Assembly: GCF_001640805.2 (NCBI RefSeq) | Contig: NC_066852.1 | Coordinates: 10,462,194 to 10,526,193 of the forward strand | DNA from: Lates calcarifer | Lineage: Eukaryota > Chordata > Actinopteri > Centropomidae | Length of the DNA stretch: 64,000 bases | Reading direction: 5' to 3' | In this document: piece after piece, positions 1 to 13,578 of the stretch | Layout: each line of letters opens with the position of its first letter | Numbering within the stretch: position 1 is the stretch's first letter | Made by a program: the position numbers and the translations under genes | The notes under the pieces: generated by a model | Told to the model about the DNA's origin: nothing | The model's database searches: none | Seen by the model: only the letters and a program-made list of their open reading frames with translations

Positions 1-2527
1 GAAGGTCACCTATTATAAAATTACATAATTCATATCTAGTGCCATATTAGCACAGAACCCCGGGAACAAAGACATTGCGTCTTTGTAGATTCATTCCTCA
101 GATGTTCACTCAGCATACTTTGCCTTTCGCAAACTTTTTAGCTTCTCTACACTGGTGTTTGCACACCCACACATACAGACACACTCACACACACACACAC
201 AACAAAGAGGTGGAGGATATATACACTTCATGCTGTTTTCAGTCTTTTCATATCCTATCCACCATACGCCCCCACAGACTGTGGTAGCTGTCTTTATGGT
301 GCTTTGAATGTGAGCTGCTGTATTGATAGTCTGCAGATACCCAGTGTTAGAGGTGATGCCACAGCAGCAGTGAGCAGATGTGTAACTATACTGATCTGAA
401 GATCTCAAAACAAACATGAGGCCATCCCCTACACCCTAACATCTAAAGCCTTCTCCCAGGCATCAACTTCAATTAAACTTTAAGGCCACTTATTATGATT
501 TAAGATACACACAGCCCATAATCACACACTTCTGTCATTTCTTAAAAGAGGCCAGAGGTCAAGGCCGCCTACAGTGCCATGTCCATAAAAGAGGCAGGGG
601 ATTCAGTGTCATGCTAGACAGCACCTTGCTTGGTGGGCACCAGCTCACAGATGGAATACATCATTAAATTGCTGCTGCAGGGATGAAACCAACAGCCTTT
701 CATTTATTAGTGTAGCCTCCTCCGGGCTAACCTTCCACCGCAAGCAGCTCACACTGTCCACCAGATAAATAACAACTACGAATGGCCTAACTACGGCTGA
801 CATTCCAGATCTATTGCAAATGATGTGGTTTTAAGAGGAAGATTTAGCAAACAGTGGTGTGACTTGTGGTTGTGTGTACTTTTCGTACACAATGCCAACC
901 ACTAGTAATCACATGGAGAAAGTGGGGGGAATTTGGGAACCAGTATTGCAGATTCAGCCATTCTTGTCAGTATGTAATGGATTAGGTTTGGATGTTTAGA
1001 TTTATATTAGAGCCAATGCAAAGGGTTTTATATAGGACTAAAAAATGATGTATGATTGCATACAATAACAAGAGTGTTTATACTGTCATGAATGAGCCAT
1101 GAATGATATCTGACATCTATGTAGGAATCCTAGCTATTTTGGCAGACAGTAACAGTATTTATTTTTTTGATAAAAAAAGAAAAAGAAACACATATTAAGA
1201 TATAATTCATGAATTTAGCTCATTCAATTTTTTAAATATAGTTTCTAATTTTTGTGTGGCTTATGTGCACATGATGGATATGAGAATTTAATTGAATTAA
1301 AGCACAGTTGTTAATAAACATGACATAACAGCAAATATGAAGAAAGGGAATTTATGACAGTTAAATACTTTTTTCTAATTACTTGAATGTCAGTGGATAT
1401 ATCTATTATTGGCTCATAAGCTTTGCCATTCTGTAGCTTTCCATTTCAAAGAGTGGGCACTAATATTTTCATCAAATGCATATTAAATCCAGGTGATTGA
1501 GGTTATCCACTTGAATCCCGGATTAAGAGATTTGTGTCTTAAATTCACAGGGCATCCATGGGCACTCAGCCTGCTGAGTCTTTGTAATAATTGTTCCTTG
1601 ATGAACCAATATCAAATTCTGTGGCGGTGTAATGATGCCAGTAAAGTATTCCTCGAGGACTGCAAAGATGATCCTGCTCTAACCAATGGCTTTGACTCAC
1701 GCTATACTTCTGTTCTGCAACTTTTTGCTGTTTGCTGTAAATACTGCTGCACTATAGTAACTTTAGCAGCTGATTAAAGAGCAAACCAAGCGCTTTTTTA
1801 TTTCCTTCACTGACCAATCCTCGTTTTTAGCAGCAATTCCATTGCTAAGAAATCCAAATGTGGTTTGTCTATCCTCCATCTCGGACACTGAAACCTCAAC
1901 TTTCATCTCTGCTCTGTTTCAGTATATTCCCTTTCTTCTTCACATAGCCTTAGATGCCCTAAAGGCACACGCAGTCTCAAGCTGCTTGTAATTTACATGC
2001 ATCCTGCTGAGTAAAGACACTTTACTTATTAATTAAAATCTGTAAATCACACTTGTATGTATGTATATGAGAACATTCTAAAAATTGTCCTTAAGAATTA
2101 ACTCACAACTTTATGTACATATTAGTATTAATAAATTATGGTCCAGACCACAAGGGAAACACTCAAAAGGCCTGAAAGTAGCCATGAATCCCTCATAGTG
2201 GACTCCTTTGGTCTTTGTACAGTAAGTGATGTCTTTGAGTGAACTCTCATGGCAAAGACATATTTCCATATAGAAAAGATGATTGGGGAGGACAAAGACA
2301 GGCACGCAGAAAGTACAAAGCAAAAAGCTGCCTTTGTATTTCCCTCAGAGGAGCCTACCCCCAAGCTCTGATCCATGCCTCTCCTTAAATCAGAGATAGC
2401 TGCTCTGTCCATCACAGTCCCCTAGAGAGACTCTACCTGTCACTTCGCACTAACATAGTCTTTGAATCTTTTCCGGTGTGTCCCTGGGAGCACGCACAGA
2501 CATTCATATAAACAAACCAACACAGGC

Positions 2528-2528
<1 letters not shown>

Positions 2529-2569
<41 letters not shown>

Positions 2570-2588
2570 ACACACACATACATACACA
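2529..2588 (+). repeat. (CA)n microsatellite
   Basis: Interrupted CA dinucleotide tract with CATACA interruptions. The open frames on both strands here are translations of the repeat. Confidence 0.95.
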
Positions 2589-3049
2589 AAATAATATTGC
2601 GAGTTGCTCAAACCTGGTCATATGCCTGGGTTAAAGGAATGAGAAGCCACAACCCATCAGGCACAAAATCAGTTCAGTTTATACAAAACTCACTGCTTGC
2701 ATATGATAGCTTTCTATATCAGATTAATACAATGCTACCCTTACTACTCTCAGCTCATTGCTTTTTTCTAGTATTGTGTATTGGTATATAGGTACTGGTA
2801 TCGTGTATTGTTGCCATGAGTCATGTGAAACAGCATTACATGCATCACTTTTTTCTGATTAATTATTTTATAGTCAGCATTTTCCTATTTCCTGGCAGTT
2901 TCAGTTCTGCATGGGCAGGGATTAAGATGATGTTAAGATTTACACCAAACAACTCATATTCATATGAGAACCTCATATGTTTTTTATGTGGATGTATCAT
3001 GCGGTAGTCAATATTATGTCTTACATGAGGAAAAAATTTAAAAAATTGT

Positions 3050-3457
3050 CATTAAAGGTGCTATATATGTAACTTTTTGCAAACGTTAGGTAGCCATTGT
3101 TAGCACCAACCAAGCAGCATTCTTGCATTTATAAGACAAGAAGTCAGAATATGTCCTCTGGTCAGTGCTACTACTACACACTCTCATGTTGAACTCAGGG
3201 CAGACTGGATGCTACAGTGACTCACTGTTATGAGACAGGCCAGGCCTAGCTGGTTAGCATGCTAACTTCAGTAGAAGAAAAGAAGTGATAGAAATATTTA
3301 ACACCAGAGATGCTTTCCACAGCTGAGACAGCTCTTGGTGAGTAAAAGAATGAAGTCTGATGCTGAACTTTTAACATGTCTTATAGACTGGTATGCAAAC
3401 AGTTGTTAATGCTAACAGTAATAATATAGCAAAAACTAATATGTAGTACCTTTAATG
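3050..3457. mobile_element. MITE-like element with short terminal inverted repeats
   Basis: The left end (CATTAAAGGTGCTATATATG, from 3050) and the reverse complement of the right end (CATTAAAGGTACTACATATT, from 3457 leftward) are nearly identical, and the similarity continues into a TTTTTGC tract. The span is 408 bp with no coding capacity. The interior (AGAATATGTCCTCTGGTCAG, then TTGGTGAGTAAAAGAATGAAG) recurs at 62460-62690. This is the structure of a non-autonomous DNA transposon; the superfamily is not assignable by eye. Confidence 0.65.
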
Positions 3458-3888
3458 GTCAGAATAATAGATGTGATAGTTAATAGACAAATAAATGGAT
3501 AGCCTGAGAGACAATTAATCAGAAAAAATTATAATCAGTTCATATTTTTAGTCATATATCAAGCAACAATGCCAAAAAAAATCACTGGTTCCAGCCTCTC
3601 ATATTTGAGGACTTGCTGCTTCTGTCCTTTTTATATCATTTCAAATTGCATACCTTTCTGTTTTAGACTGCTGGTTTGACATAAGAACTCTGAATGTCAC
3701 CTTGAGCTCTATTAACTTGTGATGAGCATTTGTCACTATATTCTGACATTTCATTAACTAGACAATTAACTGGAAAAAACACTACAATAGATTATCCAAT
3801 AATAAATAAGAAAATCAAAAAAACATGATTAGTTGCAGCCCTTTTCAGAATAATGTGTAATGTTCAAGCTTATAATGGCATCTCTTAC

Positions 3889-4046
3889 TGTGATGCGTTC
3901 ATCTCTGTCATCTAAATTGCCTCCATCTTTCCTCCAGGAGATTGTGGGTTCAGGGTGCCCACGGGGTGGTTGGCACTCAAGCACTGCGGGCTCACCAACC
4001 GCAACCATAACATCTACAGGGTTCTGTCTGAAGTCATCACGTAAAA
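3889..4046 (-). CDS. robo1: robo1 exon for first half of immunoglobulin domain 2
   Basis: This exon encodes residues 168-220 of the long isoform, starting with the Ig1-Ig2 junction (I)LRDDFRQNP and running to DERIT. It carries the first Ig2 cysteine ([13 protein letters not shown]192) and the core tryptophan (ISWRKDG, W205). The partner cysteine must be in the next exon, left of the window. The acceptor TCTTTTCCAG precedes 4046 and the donor GTAAGA follows 3889. The 158 nt enter in phase 1 and leave in phase 0; in ROBO1 the next residues, as I recall, are [16 protein letters not shown] and LDD.DERIT resemble ROBO1 ([20 protein letters not shown]) more than ROBO2 (DVVVAAGEPAI, IDDKEERIS). Ig2 supports Slit binding and ectodomain assembly in this family. 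Confidence 0.96.
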
Positions 4047-7000
4047 CTGGAAAAGACACAGAAAAGCAGAACAAAGTGGAGCTTAATGATGTGTGACCAT
4101 GATTTGACAATGGCAAAGCATAATATTTGCTTATATTGGTGCCTTCAAGTGGAGTTGTATTTATTCTGTCAACATGAAGAGTTCATTTCCATGTCTTACT
4201 GATGTGGTATTCACAGTTTTCACAAGTGGGGAATTTTATAGCTCTAATTTCAGAGGCTGTGACATAATTTATGCTGTTGTTTTTTGTTTTTTGTAATTTC
4301 AGAACCCGTGGAAATAATTATTTATTATTTTATGATTTTACTGCCCATCACTTTGTTGTTCCTAGCATGGCAGTGAAATGCACAAAACACAAAATTATCA
4401 CCACTTTTGTGAGAGGAACAAGGCCTTGATCAGTTTTTATTGTTAGTCACCTAGCAACAATTTTCTCAAGAGTTAAACCACTTAAACAGCAGGATACTAT
4501 GTACTTAATGTCAAAAATCCAACCTTAAAAGTTCCACTTGAATAACAACACATAATACCAAATAATAAAGGTTTTATTTTCTTGCTCTGTCCATTACACA
4601 TTTAAGACCAGCACACAAACCCAAAATGCCTTCTTTTTGATGAGTTGTTAATATTCTGTTTATCTATACGCCTCTCTGTCAGTCTATCTAACAGTAATTC
4701 ATTCATACAGAACTGTAATATATATGACAAACTCCAAGGATCTCTCCCTTACTCAAACAGGGGATAAGGTCTATTGAGACTTGCTGCTGAGAAGACTGGC
4801 TGTCCTACTGGCTGACAGTAAGGCGAGAAGATACACTGCTACAGAGCACTGCAGAAAGGTGAGATCCAGACGGCTCCCCTAGCAGGCAGCAGAAAGCTAC
4901 CACAGCAATTTATCATCTTTCCACAACGAGCAGGCTGCGCACAAAAAAAAGAGCTTGCAGCCAGAGGCTGGAGACAAAGCAAACTCTCATCCACCCCAAG
5001 AAGCCAAGCAGAAGAGTGTGATTTCTAGCGGTCACAGGCAGCTCCTTCCTGTCTCCACCAAAGACTGTATATAAAGATCTTCACTGTACAGCCTCAAGCT
5101 CCAAACGGCATGAGCAGGAGATTCTAAAATCTTAAATGTGTCAAAAAGATAATTTTAGAGAAAAGTAATTTGCAAGATTACAGCAGAGGATAGATATGAA
5201 TAACAAGGAAGTGGAAGTGTAAAAGAGAACGCTGTACATCATGAATGAAAAAGGCCTTTTATTCCATAAAACTGACCAGATTCCTGCTCCTGATGAGGTG
5301 AACAACATGTGCTAATGTAGACGCCTGTGCATGAGTGACTGCTGTTAAGTATTCCTGGTCTTGAATTACAGGAGGAGGGGGGGGCTTAGAACCTGAACAA
5401 GCCAAGGGAGCTGAGCCAACACAGAGCTAGTAGAACAGCTAGAATTCAGTAGAGCTGGGTTGGGGTGAAAAGACAGGAAACATTGAGGAAAAGGCATAAT
5501 CACTCCCAGATGGCGGCAACCCGTTCACCTCTGGCTACAGATTTGTACATAACACTGGGCAAGCGGGCCCGAGATGCCTGACGAGCGCCGTGGATGTGGG
5601 AGAACAAATTGGGATGACCTTCTAATTGGAGGTATTTTGGCCCCCGCATCTCTTTGAGCTCCACTTTGCTGCTCTGCCCCTCTGATCCTCTGAGCAGGGT
5701 TTGCGACTGGCTGACTGCAGTCGACTGAGTGCTGATGGGAAACAGCTGTCTGACGCCCCCCACCCACCTCCCCGCTGCTGCCGCCAACACCACCATGTCA
5801 CATGATAAAAGGCATTCCTCGTGGGACACAAAAACATGGTTGAGGTTACTTCAGACAGGAAGAAAGTGAGACCATCACAACTGCCTGTACAGTGTGTGTG
5901 TGTGCGTGTACGCGCATGTGTGTGTGAGTGTGCATGTTGATTGATCGACTGATACTATCTTATAATTCCAATAGCAATCAGATTACACATCTGTTTTTAC
6001 TATCTTGTGAGGTCCAAATGTCTCCATTTGAAAGCCTGGACTATTTCCTCAAGCCCCTTTGGTAAAGATCTATTTTTGGTGATAGCCTTAGTCAGTGTAA
6101 GAAATAAAGCTAGAAGAGATAAGCTTAAAAGCTGAGAAAGCTTATGAAGGTTAGCGATGAACTTTCTCATAAATGTGCATGTTTATGTGTGTGAACAAGG
6201 CAAAGTTGGCTGGTTTTTGCATGTTACACTATTGTGCTGGGTAAGCACACAAATAATCCGGAACATGTGTTTCGTAAAACTGACTGTTTATATTCTCAGA
6301 AGGAAAAATGTATCTGCTTATTACGTTATAATAGGAAATTATGCATGCCCAAGTAAAAACCATACAAGCAGAGACAAATGTAAGTAATCTGTTTCTCGAA
6401 ACCTAAACTATGCCGAGATTGTTTTCTTCTTTCCAGTTTCTCAACAGTCTTCAATTCCTCCTGTTTTCTTGCATTAGTGTCTTCTCTTGTCATCTACATA
6501 ATTCATATAATTTCGGCTTATCTGTAAACATATCCTGACAGTCTACTTCCTAGGAGTGATGCTGCTGACATCGGTGTCTGGCCTTAAATCCCTTGAGTTA
6601 GTGGCATTTGCGAAACCCGGCTCCACTGAGGAAAAACATACATTTTTAAACACAGCAGGCTGATTAATAAAACGTAGACATCCTCACATGGCTGCCCTGA
6701 TTTTGAGGACGTTTGAAGAATTATGCAGAGGACAATCACCACTAATTAAACTCACTTTCTTACCTGCGCTAGAAAAACATAGACATTTTTTTTTCCTCAG
6801 CGTGCTTTGATTGCAGGATCATTAATATTGCTCCTGTATCTCCCTGTTGACTTCAAAAACTTCAGCTAAAGCTTTTACTTTGCTGTATTTTAAGGCTTTG
6901 CGCGATAACATGTCTCCCTTGTTATTCTCAAGTTGTACTTGTTTATTTCAGGAGTGTAAAAATGTACACGTGAATTTCACAGGATTTAATTGAGTCAAAG

Positions 7001-8079
7001 CCATTCATTGCATGTACTATAGGCTCAGGCTTCTAACAGTGAAACCCACCTCCTCAGCTCCTGAAGCCAACCCAGCTTGCCTGTTTAGCAGGAGCTTTGC
7101 ACCTCGCGCTGTCTTCTTTTCTCCCTCCATCTGATCCCTCCAGATGAGAATCTCATAGCCCACTTCAAAGCATCAGCCCTTGGCCTCCCTACCCTGGATC
7201 TGACAGTGTCTGACTTGTTGTTAGTCCTCTGGAGCCTGAGCCAGAGCTTGAAAGGCCCGCTGCAGCCGAGCTCCAATAATCCTCGCCGCAGAGTCCGACT
7301 GGACCAAAGGGGAAGACAATCTAACCCCACAGATAGGGGCGGGATGGGGCACACACAGTAACCTTATCACTCTACATCAAGACATGAGACAGCCAGAGGC
7401 ACCTCTTGTCACCACATTCAAAACTAACCCCTCCCTTGTTACTCCATTTTGTATCCAAAGTGCTTTCACATACTGCAGATCCAGCTGTACTGCTATTTTG
7501 GCACACCAATCATCAGGCTGAATGTCCCAAAGTCAACATCAAGACCACTGTAAGACACTGATGGTTTAATATCTGTTATGGCAAAGACTTGCCAAGAGCA
7601 GACAACAGCTGTGCAAGTTTCTGCTTCCAACTCATATTATAGTGGAGAAATACAATTAGCAATCAGCTTATCCCAATGCCTGACTTGATGATTTTTAGGA
7701 AGAATAGTGCAAAACGCTTTGGAATCGTTAGTTTGATGTGTTAGATATTTTCACATATTTTGTAATTTATCAGAGTCTTCAAAAGAAGAACACAAATGAA
7801 AGCAGGGAAACATGCCATGACATGTAAATCACTGCTGGCTCTGGGACTTAAATATGAAGAATGGGATCACATTTTTACAGTCAGCAGGGTCTGTGCTTGA
7901 TGAGCATAATTAGCTGCTGACTGTATAATAAATATAGTTTTCTTTGTGAGAAAATTGAATGGAGGGCCCCTGTCTTTCAACAGTACACTCATATTAAGTA
8001 GAACAGTCCTCACTTGCCAAAATGTATTCCCTTTTGTCAGAAAAGCTTTTTATATGGACTTTTCTTTGATATTAGGTGT

Positions 8080-8348
8080 AGAGGAACAGTTTGGCATTTT
8101 GGGAAATGTGCCTGTTCGCTTTCTTGCCGAGAGTTAAATGAGAAAATCAATACCACTCTCATGTCTGTGTGCTACATATGAAGCTACAGCCAGCAGCCAC
8201 TTAGCTTGGCCTGCACTAGCATTAAGACTGGAAACCCAGTCATGTGCTAGACTATTTCTTGACTTTCTGGAGTCTCAGCTGGTTGCCTGGCAACTTCAGG
8301 GTGATGGCAAGACTTTATGGATTCCCAAAATGTTGAACTACTCCTTTA
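8080..8348. mobile_element. internally shortened copy of the foldback element
   Basis: The left arm is well preserved (GAGGAACAGTTTGGCATTTTGGGAAATG, then TTGCCGAGAGTTAAATGAGAAAATC), followed by TACCACTCTCATGTCTGTG and AAGACTGGAAACCCAG. The right end (CCCAAAATGTTGAACTACTCCTTTA) is the inverted counterpart of the start. Much of the interior and right arm is missing or diverged. Confidence 0.65.
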
Positions 8349-9336
8349 TCGAAAATAGAATTCTACTAATGTGAGATGGATTAAGATGTTTTTGAGACAG
8401 TAAAGATGAGGTAACGTGATAATGTTACCACAGGCTTAAAGTGATATACTAGAGTTATTTAACTCTCTATTGAAGTATCATTCAAAAGTCTTCTCTGACC
8501 ACCATAATAGTCTTAATATTTTGGAGCTCCACTCATTATTAATAGCATGTGCATGATTTAATCAGTGAAGTATCTCATGTACACCGGTCTCCTCTAGATG
8601 GTTCAATAGTGAGTGGAGAAAAATGAAACGTTCAACAAAATGTTTTCTAGAAAATCAAGTTCAATTTTAAAAAAGAAAAAAATGGCAGGCCATCAGCTTT
8701 ACGTCTTAAAGTGACTGCCCGTACCATTATTCCTAACATATTGTAAGTATTTCATCAGACCGTGTCAGTGATATGTAAATACTAAAATGGAAAAGAGAGG
8801 CAGAAGTTGGAATTATGGTTCCCTCTCTGTTCCGTGGCACTTTGGACTGAGACCGCACTAAAACAAATTATTCTGAGAGTAAGTAGTAAAAATAAGCACT
8901 GGCATCTATTACGCTATCCAGAAGTCTTAATGTTTCCCAGTGCATAAAAACTTTCATTTCAGCTCAAATACAAACCAGCCTTCTTTGACTAAAATATCCC
9001 AGAGCTCCAACTTGAAAATATATAAATATAATAAATACCCAAAGCTAACCTTAAAAATACAGCTATCATCCAATCCCAGCAGATAAAAAATCCTTGACTT
9101 TTCTCACAATCTCTTTCCCTGACCTCTCCTTACCCCCATACCTTTCTGCTTCTATCCACCTCCCCCCTTTATCCTCCACCACCTCCCCCCTTCTCTTCTT
9201 CTCTTCACTCTTACAGAGCCGTTGTCAGGAGAGACAGAAAGCTGCAGGAGAAACAGCTGCTCCACAGAAAAACCAATATGTGCAGCTCACGTATAGCAGT
9301 TGGTCAGATAGATCGAACAAAGAGATACACACACAA

Positions 9337-9338
<2 letters not shown>

Positions 9339-9389
<51 letters not shown>
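9339..9389 (+). repeat. (CA)n microsatellite
   Basis: Uninterrupted CA tract of about 25 units; it generates spurious frames on both strands. Confidence 0.97.
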
Positions 9390-9393
<4 letters not shown>

Positions 9394-11283
9394 GGAGGTC
9401 CAGTGGGCCCTGTGCCTCTTTGCCAGCACATACCAAAGCCAATAACATGATATGAACTGCAACCAAGCAAATCCAATAAAAAATGAAGGTCCTGCACATA
9501 CAAATTAGGATACATGCATTAGCTCAGTATCATAACTATGCCACACGAGATTTGCAGAATACACTAGCATCCAGAAGACACCACACAATGCTTATAAAGG
9601 AAACAAAAATTCCTTGCTTATCCTCCCCAAGCTCCCCTTATTTGAATTTCATTTTCTGCAAAGAAATCATTACTCAAAAAAGTCCCAGGGCAAACAAATT
9701 TTTTTGCATGCAGGACTATAAACCTATCTTATGTTTGGCGAGCCAATTAACTCAACATAGGGGCTCACTTAAATGGGATAAAGCCCCCAGTTAGATTATT
9801 TGTTGGTCTAAATTTTACTCTTAAACTTGTTCTTTTTCTCTCTCAGACTCAACAGACCTTACCCTTTTGCATATATATCTGTCAGGCTATGGCTACAGCT
9901 TCCTTAAGTAAGACATGTTAGGAATGTTTGCCCCACATTGAACTGTGCTATCTGGATTTTTATCAGACATTTATTTACTTTTATTTTGTAAATATAACCA
10001 TTTATATTTAATCACAGCATATCTTGTGACACAGCAATAACCCCACTACACATGCTCACAGTACAAACTGTTATGTATTCATAAGTAAAGTATAAGATCA
10101 TTGTCAACCTACAGACATGTTTTTATGACACTATTTTGGCCTCTTGGCCTAAGTCAGTTCTAAGGTATACTTTTCTTGTGTATTTTGTGTAATGCAAGAA
10201 AGCAGGAGGAATTGAAGACTGTCGAGAAAATACAGTGACAACAGGAATGTTGGTACATGTGCACTAAAAATGCATACAACCTGTTAAGAGGTACTGCATT
10301 CTGACAGGGGCTTTATGTGCACCAGGATGATGTGTGAGTGTGTGTAAGGATGGATGCAGCGGTTCATCAGTTCTTGGATGTTCTGACACTCTAATCCTGT
10401 TGATGTACGTGCAGAACATATCACTCGTGAGGGGCAGACATTAAAACCAGCTAAAAGGATTGTGTAACCTCCATTTTAATCTCCTCCACTCATCCTGTGC
10501 CTCTGTGAGAAGGAAGACAGGAGAAGGAGAAAGAGGAAAGGCATTGCTGAGAATAAGGAGAGGGCAGATACGAAAAGACAGACGGACATGAAGCAGATTA
10601 GGAGAATTAGTGAAGTGGCAGAGGAGCTGGGTGAAACAGAGGTTGAGCAGCTCTGATAGGGTTAGAAAAATTGTCAGTCACACAAAAGTGCAAAAGGTTG
10701 GATTCTTAGCTCCTGCTGTTGCCTTAAAAGCGTTGATTTCTCTCAGTGTCCCTAATGACAATAAATCAAAACAAATCATAAAATTGCAGGTTTAAAGGTT
10801 ACATTTTTTTTTTTTTTTTTGCACCACAGTCTGTGCAGCAAGAAAATGTAGAGAAGAAAACTGGTACTGCGTCAGCTATCAGGATGATGATCACGGTACT
10901 AGACTTAAAATTGGTGGTGCAGGGTTCAGAGAGCAAGCAATAAGAAAGAGATAGCCAAGAGAGATCAAAAAGGAGCGAACCCTCCATTTTCATCTTTGAT
11001 ACCTTCTCTGTGACTCCTTACTCTCCACTGTTAGATTTCATCCTGCCAGTAGTATTCACTAGAGCACATGCTGGTATAGCATAAAACAAAACCACTGTCA
11101 AATATTGAATAATTTGAGAATCAAATGAGAAACACTGTGCAGACATTACATTGTGTTTGGTTTTAAGATTTGGGAACCAGAGCTGCAGACATTTTTATGA
11201 GCCACAGTGAATTTTATCAACTTAAGACTTTGTGAGAGGTTGAGGAAATCCAGGCTACAGATGTTATACATGCTAGAGCCACA

Positions 11284-11289
11284 GACACA

Positions 11290-11326
<37 letters not shown>
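11284..11326 (+). repeat. (CA)n microsatellite
   Basis: CA tract with one CATACA interruption near the start. Confidence 0.96.
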
Positions 11327-11330
<4 letters not shown>

Positions 11331-13274
11331 TCTTATGTTTATGGGATACATAGTGTTTTTATTGAAAACAATCCCATACATAACTTATGCTCATTTACTC
11401 TGGAGGAGGCAACAGAGGGCAAGACCGCTTGGCCCTTGAAAATCTGTCATTCAGATAAAATAATGCATTACACAGGACACACCTGCTTTATATCAAACTG
11501 TTTTTTAAGGTAAGCAAATATCAAAGCCCATACTGGTATATAAGTGTAATGCTATATTGAAAGTGTGGTATATGATGTTTAATTAACCATGTTGTTTCCT
11601 GGCAACTTCTGGTGAGATGCAGCCAAGTGTCGTATGGAGGTCTAATCAGATTGCATTTGTCAATATCCTAACATTGACCTCCAAGCTGAAATTAGTCAAA
11701 GATGACTTTGGCAAAGCTGACAAATCCATTGCTAATCTTTTTTTTATTATTGTTTATCACCTCAATGATCAATAACCTCAGTGAGATTATTTATCAACCT
11801 CTCTGGTTTGTAAAGCCCTCTACATTTGCAGGTTTTTTTTTTTTTTTATAAATATACTGATATACTTGCATAAGCCTATATGTCATTGGAGTGTGGGAAT
11901 AAATCAACAGCTGCTCTACTTGTTAAATCTGATGCCCATTAAATGGGATTACTTTAATAATAATAATGGAAAAAAAAATAAATTAAGATAGTTGCTCTAA
12001 ATATTATTTGTGTAATATTATTACCTCTAGCATCAAATTAATACACACAGTCATCCAACATGCTAATCAGTTTTAAGCACATTTTCTAATTCATTTTACT
12101 ACAACTTCACTATTTCATTACATCAAGCTTCCATTAAGCAAAAATAAATGAATGGCAAATAAATCAGAGTCAAGATGGAAGCTTGGTCCCTTTAATCATT
12201 GCAAACGCATTTAGTGCCTCCTTCCTCGGGGCACAACATGCACATGGAAAGACACAGTTCTCTGAAACCTGTTAGAAAAATAAAGTTTATTGAAGGTAGC
12301 AAGTTGCTGTCCCTTGTGTTCTCTACACAGTCTTATATTTGCAAGGACTGGGCAGGCTGTCCACATGCTGATGATGCAAGCCTTGTATGACTGAATCTTT
12401 TTGAAGTCTAAATAAAATGTTTATATGTGTGGGTGGTGTCTGCTCTTGCCACTAGTTATTTTGTAAGTAGCCTGCACTTTGTAAACCATGAACTCTTTAA
12501 CCCATCACCATGATTTTATATAACTCCTTCAGGTAAACAATGTTAACTGTATGTTGTGACTCATTAGGTAATTTCTTTACTTTAAACACCTGCCATAAGC
12601 TATATTAAAAAAAAGTGTGATTGTGGAGTGACCACATTCCCCAGTCACACAGAAACTACCCTTTAATTATTCCAACCAAAACTGGAATTCCTTCTGGTGT
12701 GAGTCATAATGGGAGGCTGAAGAGCAAACAGCTGAGGATGCTGGGTAGATGACACTAACGAGCGACAGGCAAGGGGACACAAAGAGGTGTATGACAGGGT
12801 GTTGACAGTAGCAGGCTGAAATAGTGGTCGAGCACAGGCAATACCTGGGGATTGTTGAACTCAAAGCACGATGACCTACATACTGAGATCTCTACTAACA
12901 ACACCTCCCCATTGGGACCTGACCTCCTGCGAGGAGATGGCTTACAATCTGGTCCCATGGTGCGCAAACCCTTCTTTATTACATTTAAAGCCTGTTCCAG
13001 GTGTGAAGTAATTCACTGATTGAATTGAGACAACAAAGATATAAACTGGTTTGTGATTCAAATGAGATAAAACCTCAAGCTCTGTTAATTGTGACAGCTA
13101 TAGCCGACACCTGAATCCTTCAGATAGCAGGAAGTGTATGCCAGCAAGATTGAAAAACTGTACAAAACCAAATCAAGCCCTCTTCTTGTGAATAATGAAG
13201 AGAGCTGGAGGCAGTAGAAATGTGGCCCTCTCTCTCCAGGGCAAGAGTCCCTTGCATGAAAAGCAGGGGAAAGC

Positions 13275-13302
13275 CACACACACACACACACTCACACACA
13301 CA
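13275..13302 (+). repeat. (CA)n microsatellite
   Basis: Short CA tract interrupted once by CT. Confidence 0.9.
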
Positions 13303-13554
13303 CCACCCTTTAACCCTCTCATTAGTGTAATCCTGCATGAGAAGAGTAAATTGTCATGAATAAATCCACTTAGAAGCCAGTGAATGAAAGAGTTTCACTT
13401 TGAGATGGTTGCATTACCATTTCAATAAAGCGTGCCACGCTGCAAAACGTTGGCAGTGTTTGACAGAGTAATTGGGAACATTAACGAGTAGATAAAATAT
13501 GGTTAGCAGAGGGAAGCCTGTATGTAAGTGCATGTGTGTGAAAGTGTCAATTAA

Positions 13555-13578
13555 TTTTTTTTTTTTTTTTTTTTTTTT
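13555..13578 (+). repeat. poly-T tract
   Basis: Run of 24 T residues with no adjacent retroelement body that I can recognise. Confidence 0.95.

Larger units (their letters stand above)
1..3888 (-). other. robo1: robo1 intron downstream of the Ig2a exon (partial)
   Basis: This is intronic sequence following the donor at 3888-3887. It holds short (CA)n tracts at about 183-201 and 2529-2588, a MITE-like element at 3050-3457, and otherwise AT-rich unique-looking DNA. The second Ig2 exon, expected next, is not found here, so it lies beyond the left edge. Confidence 0.8.

Noticed and set aside
9094..9515. Frames of about 100 codons on both strands
   Set aside because: They are translations of the (CA)n microsatellite (HTHT and VCVC runs).
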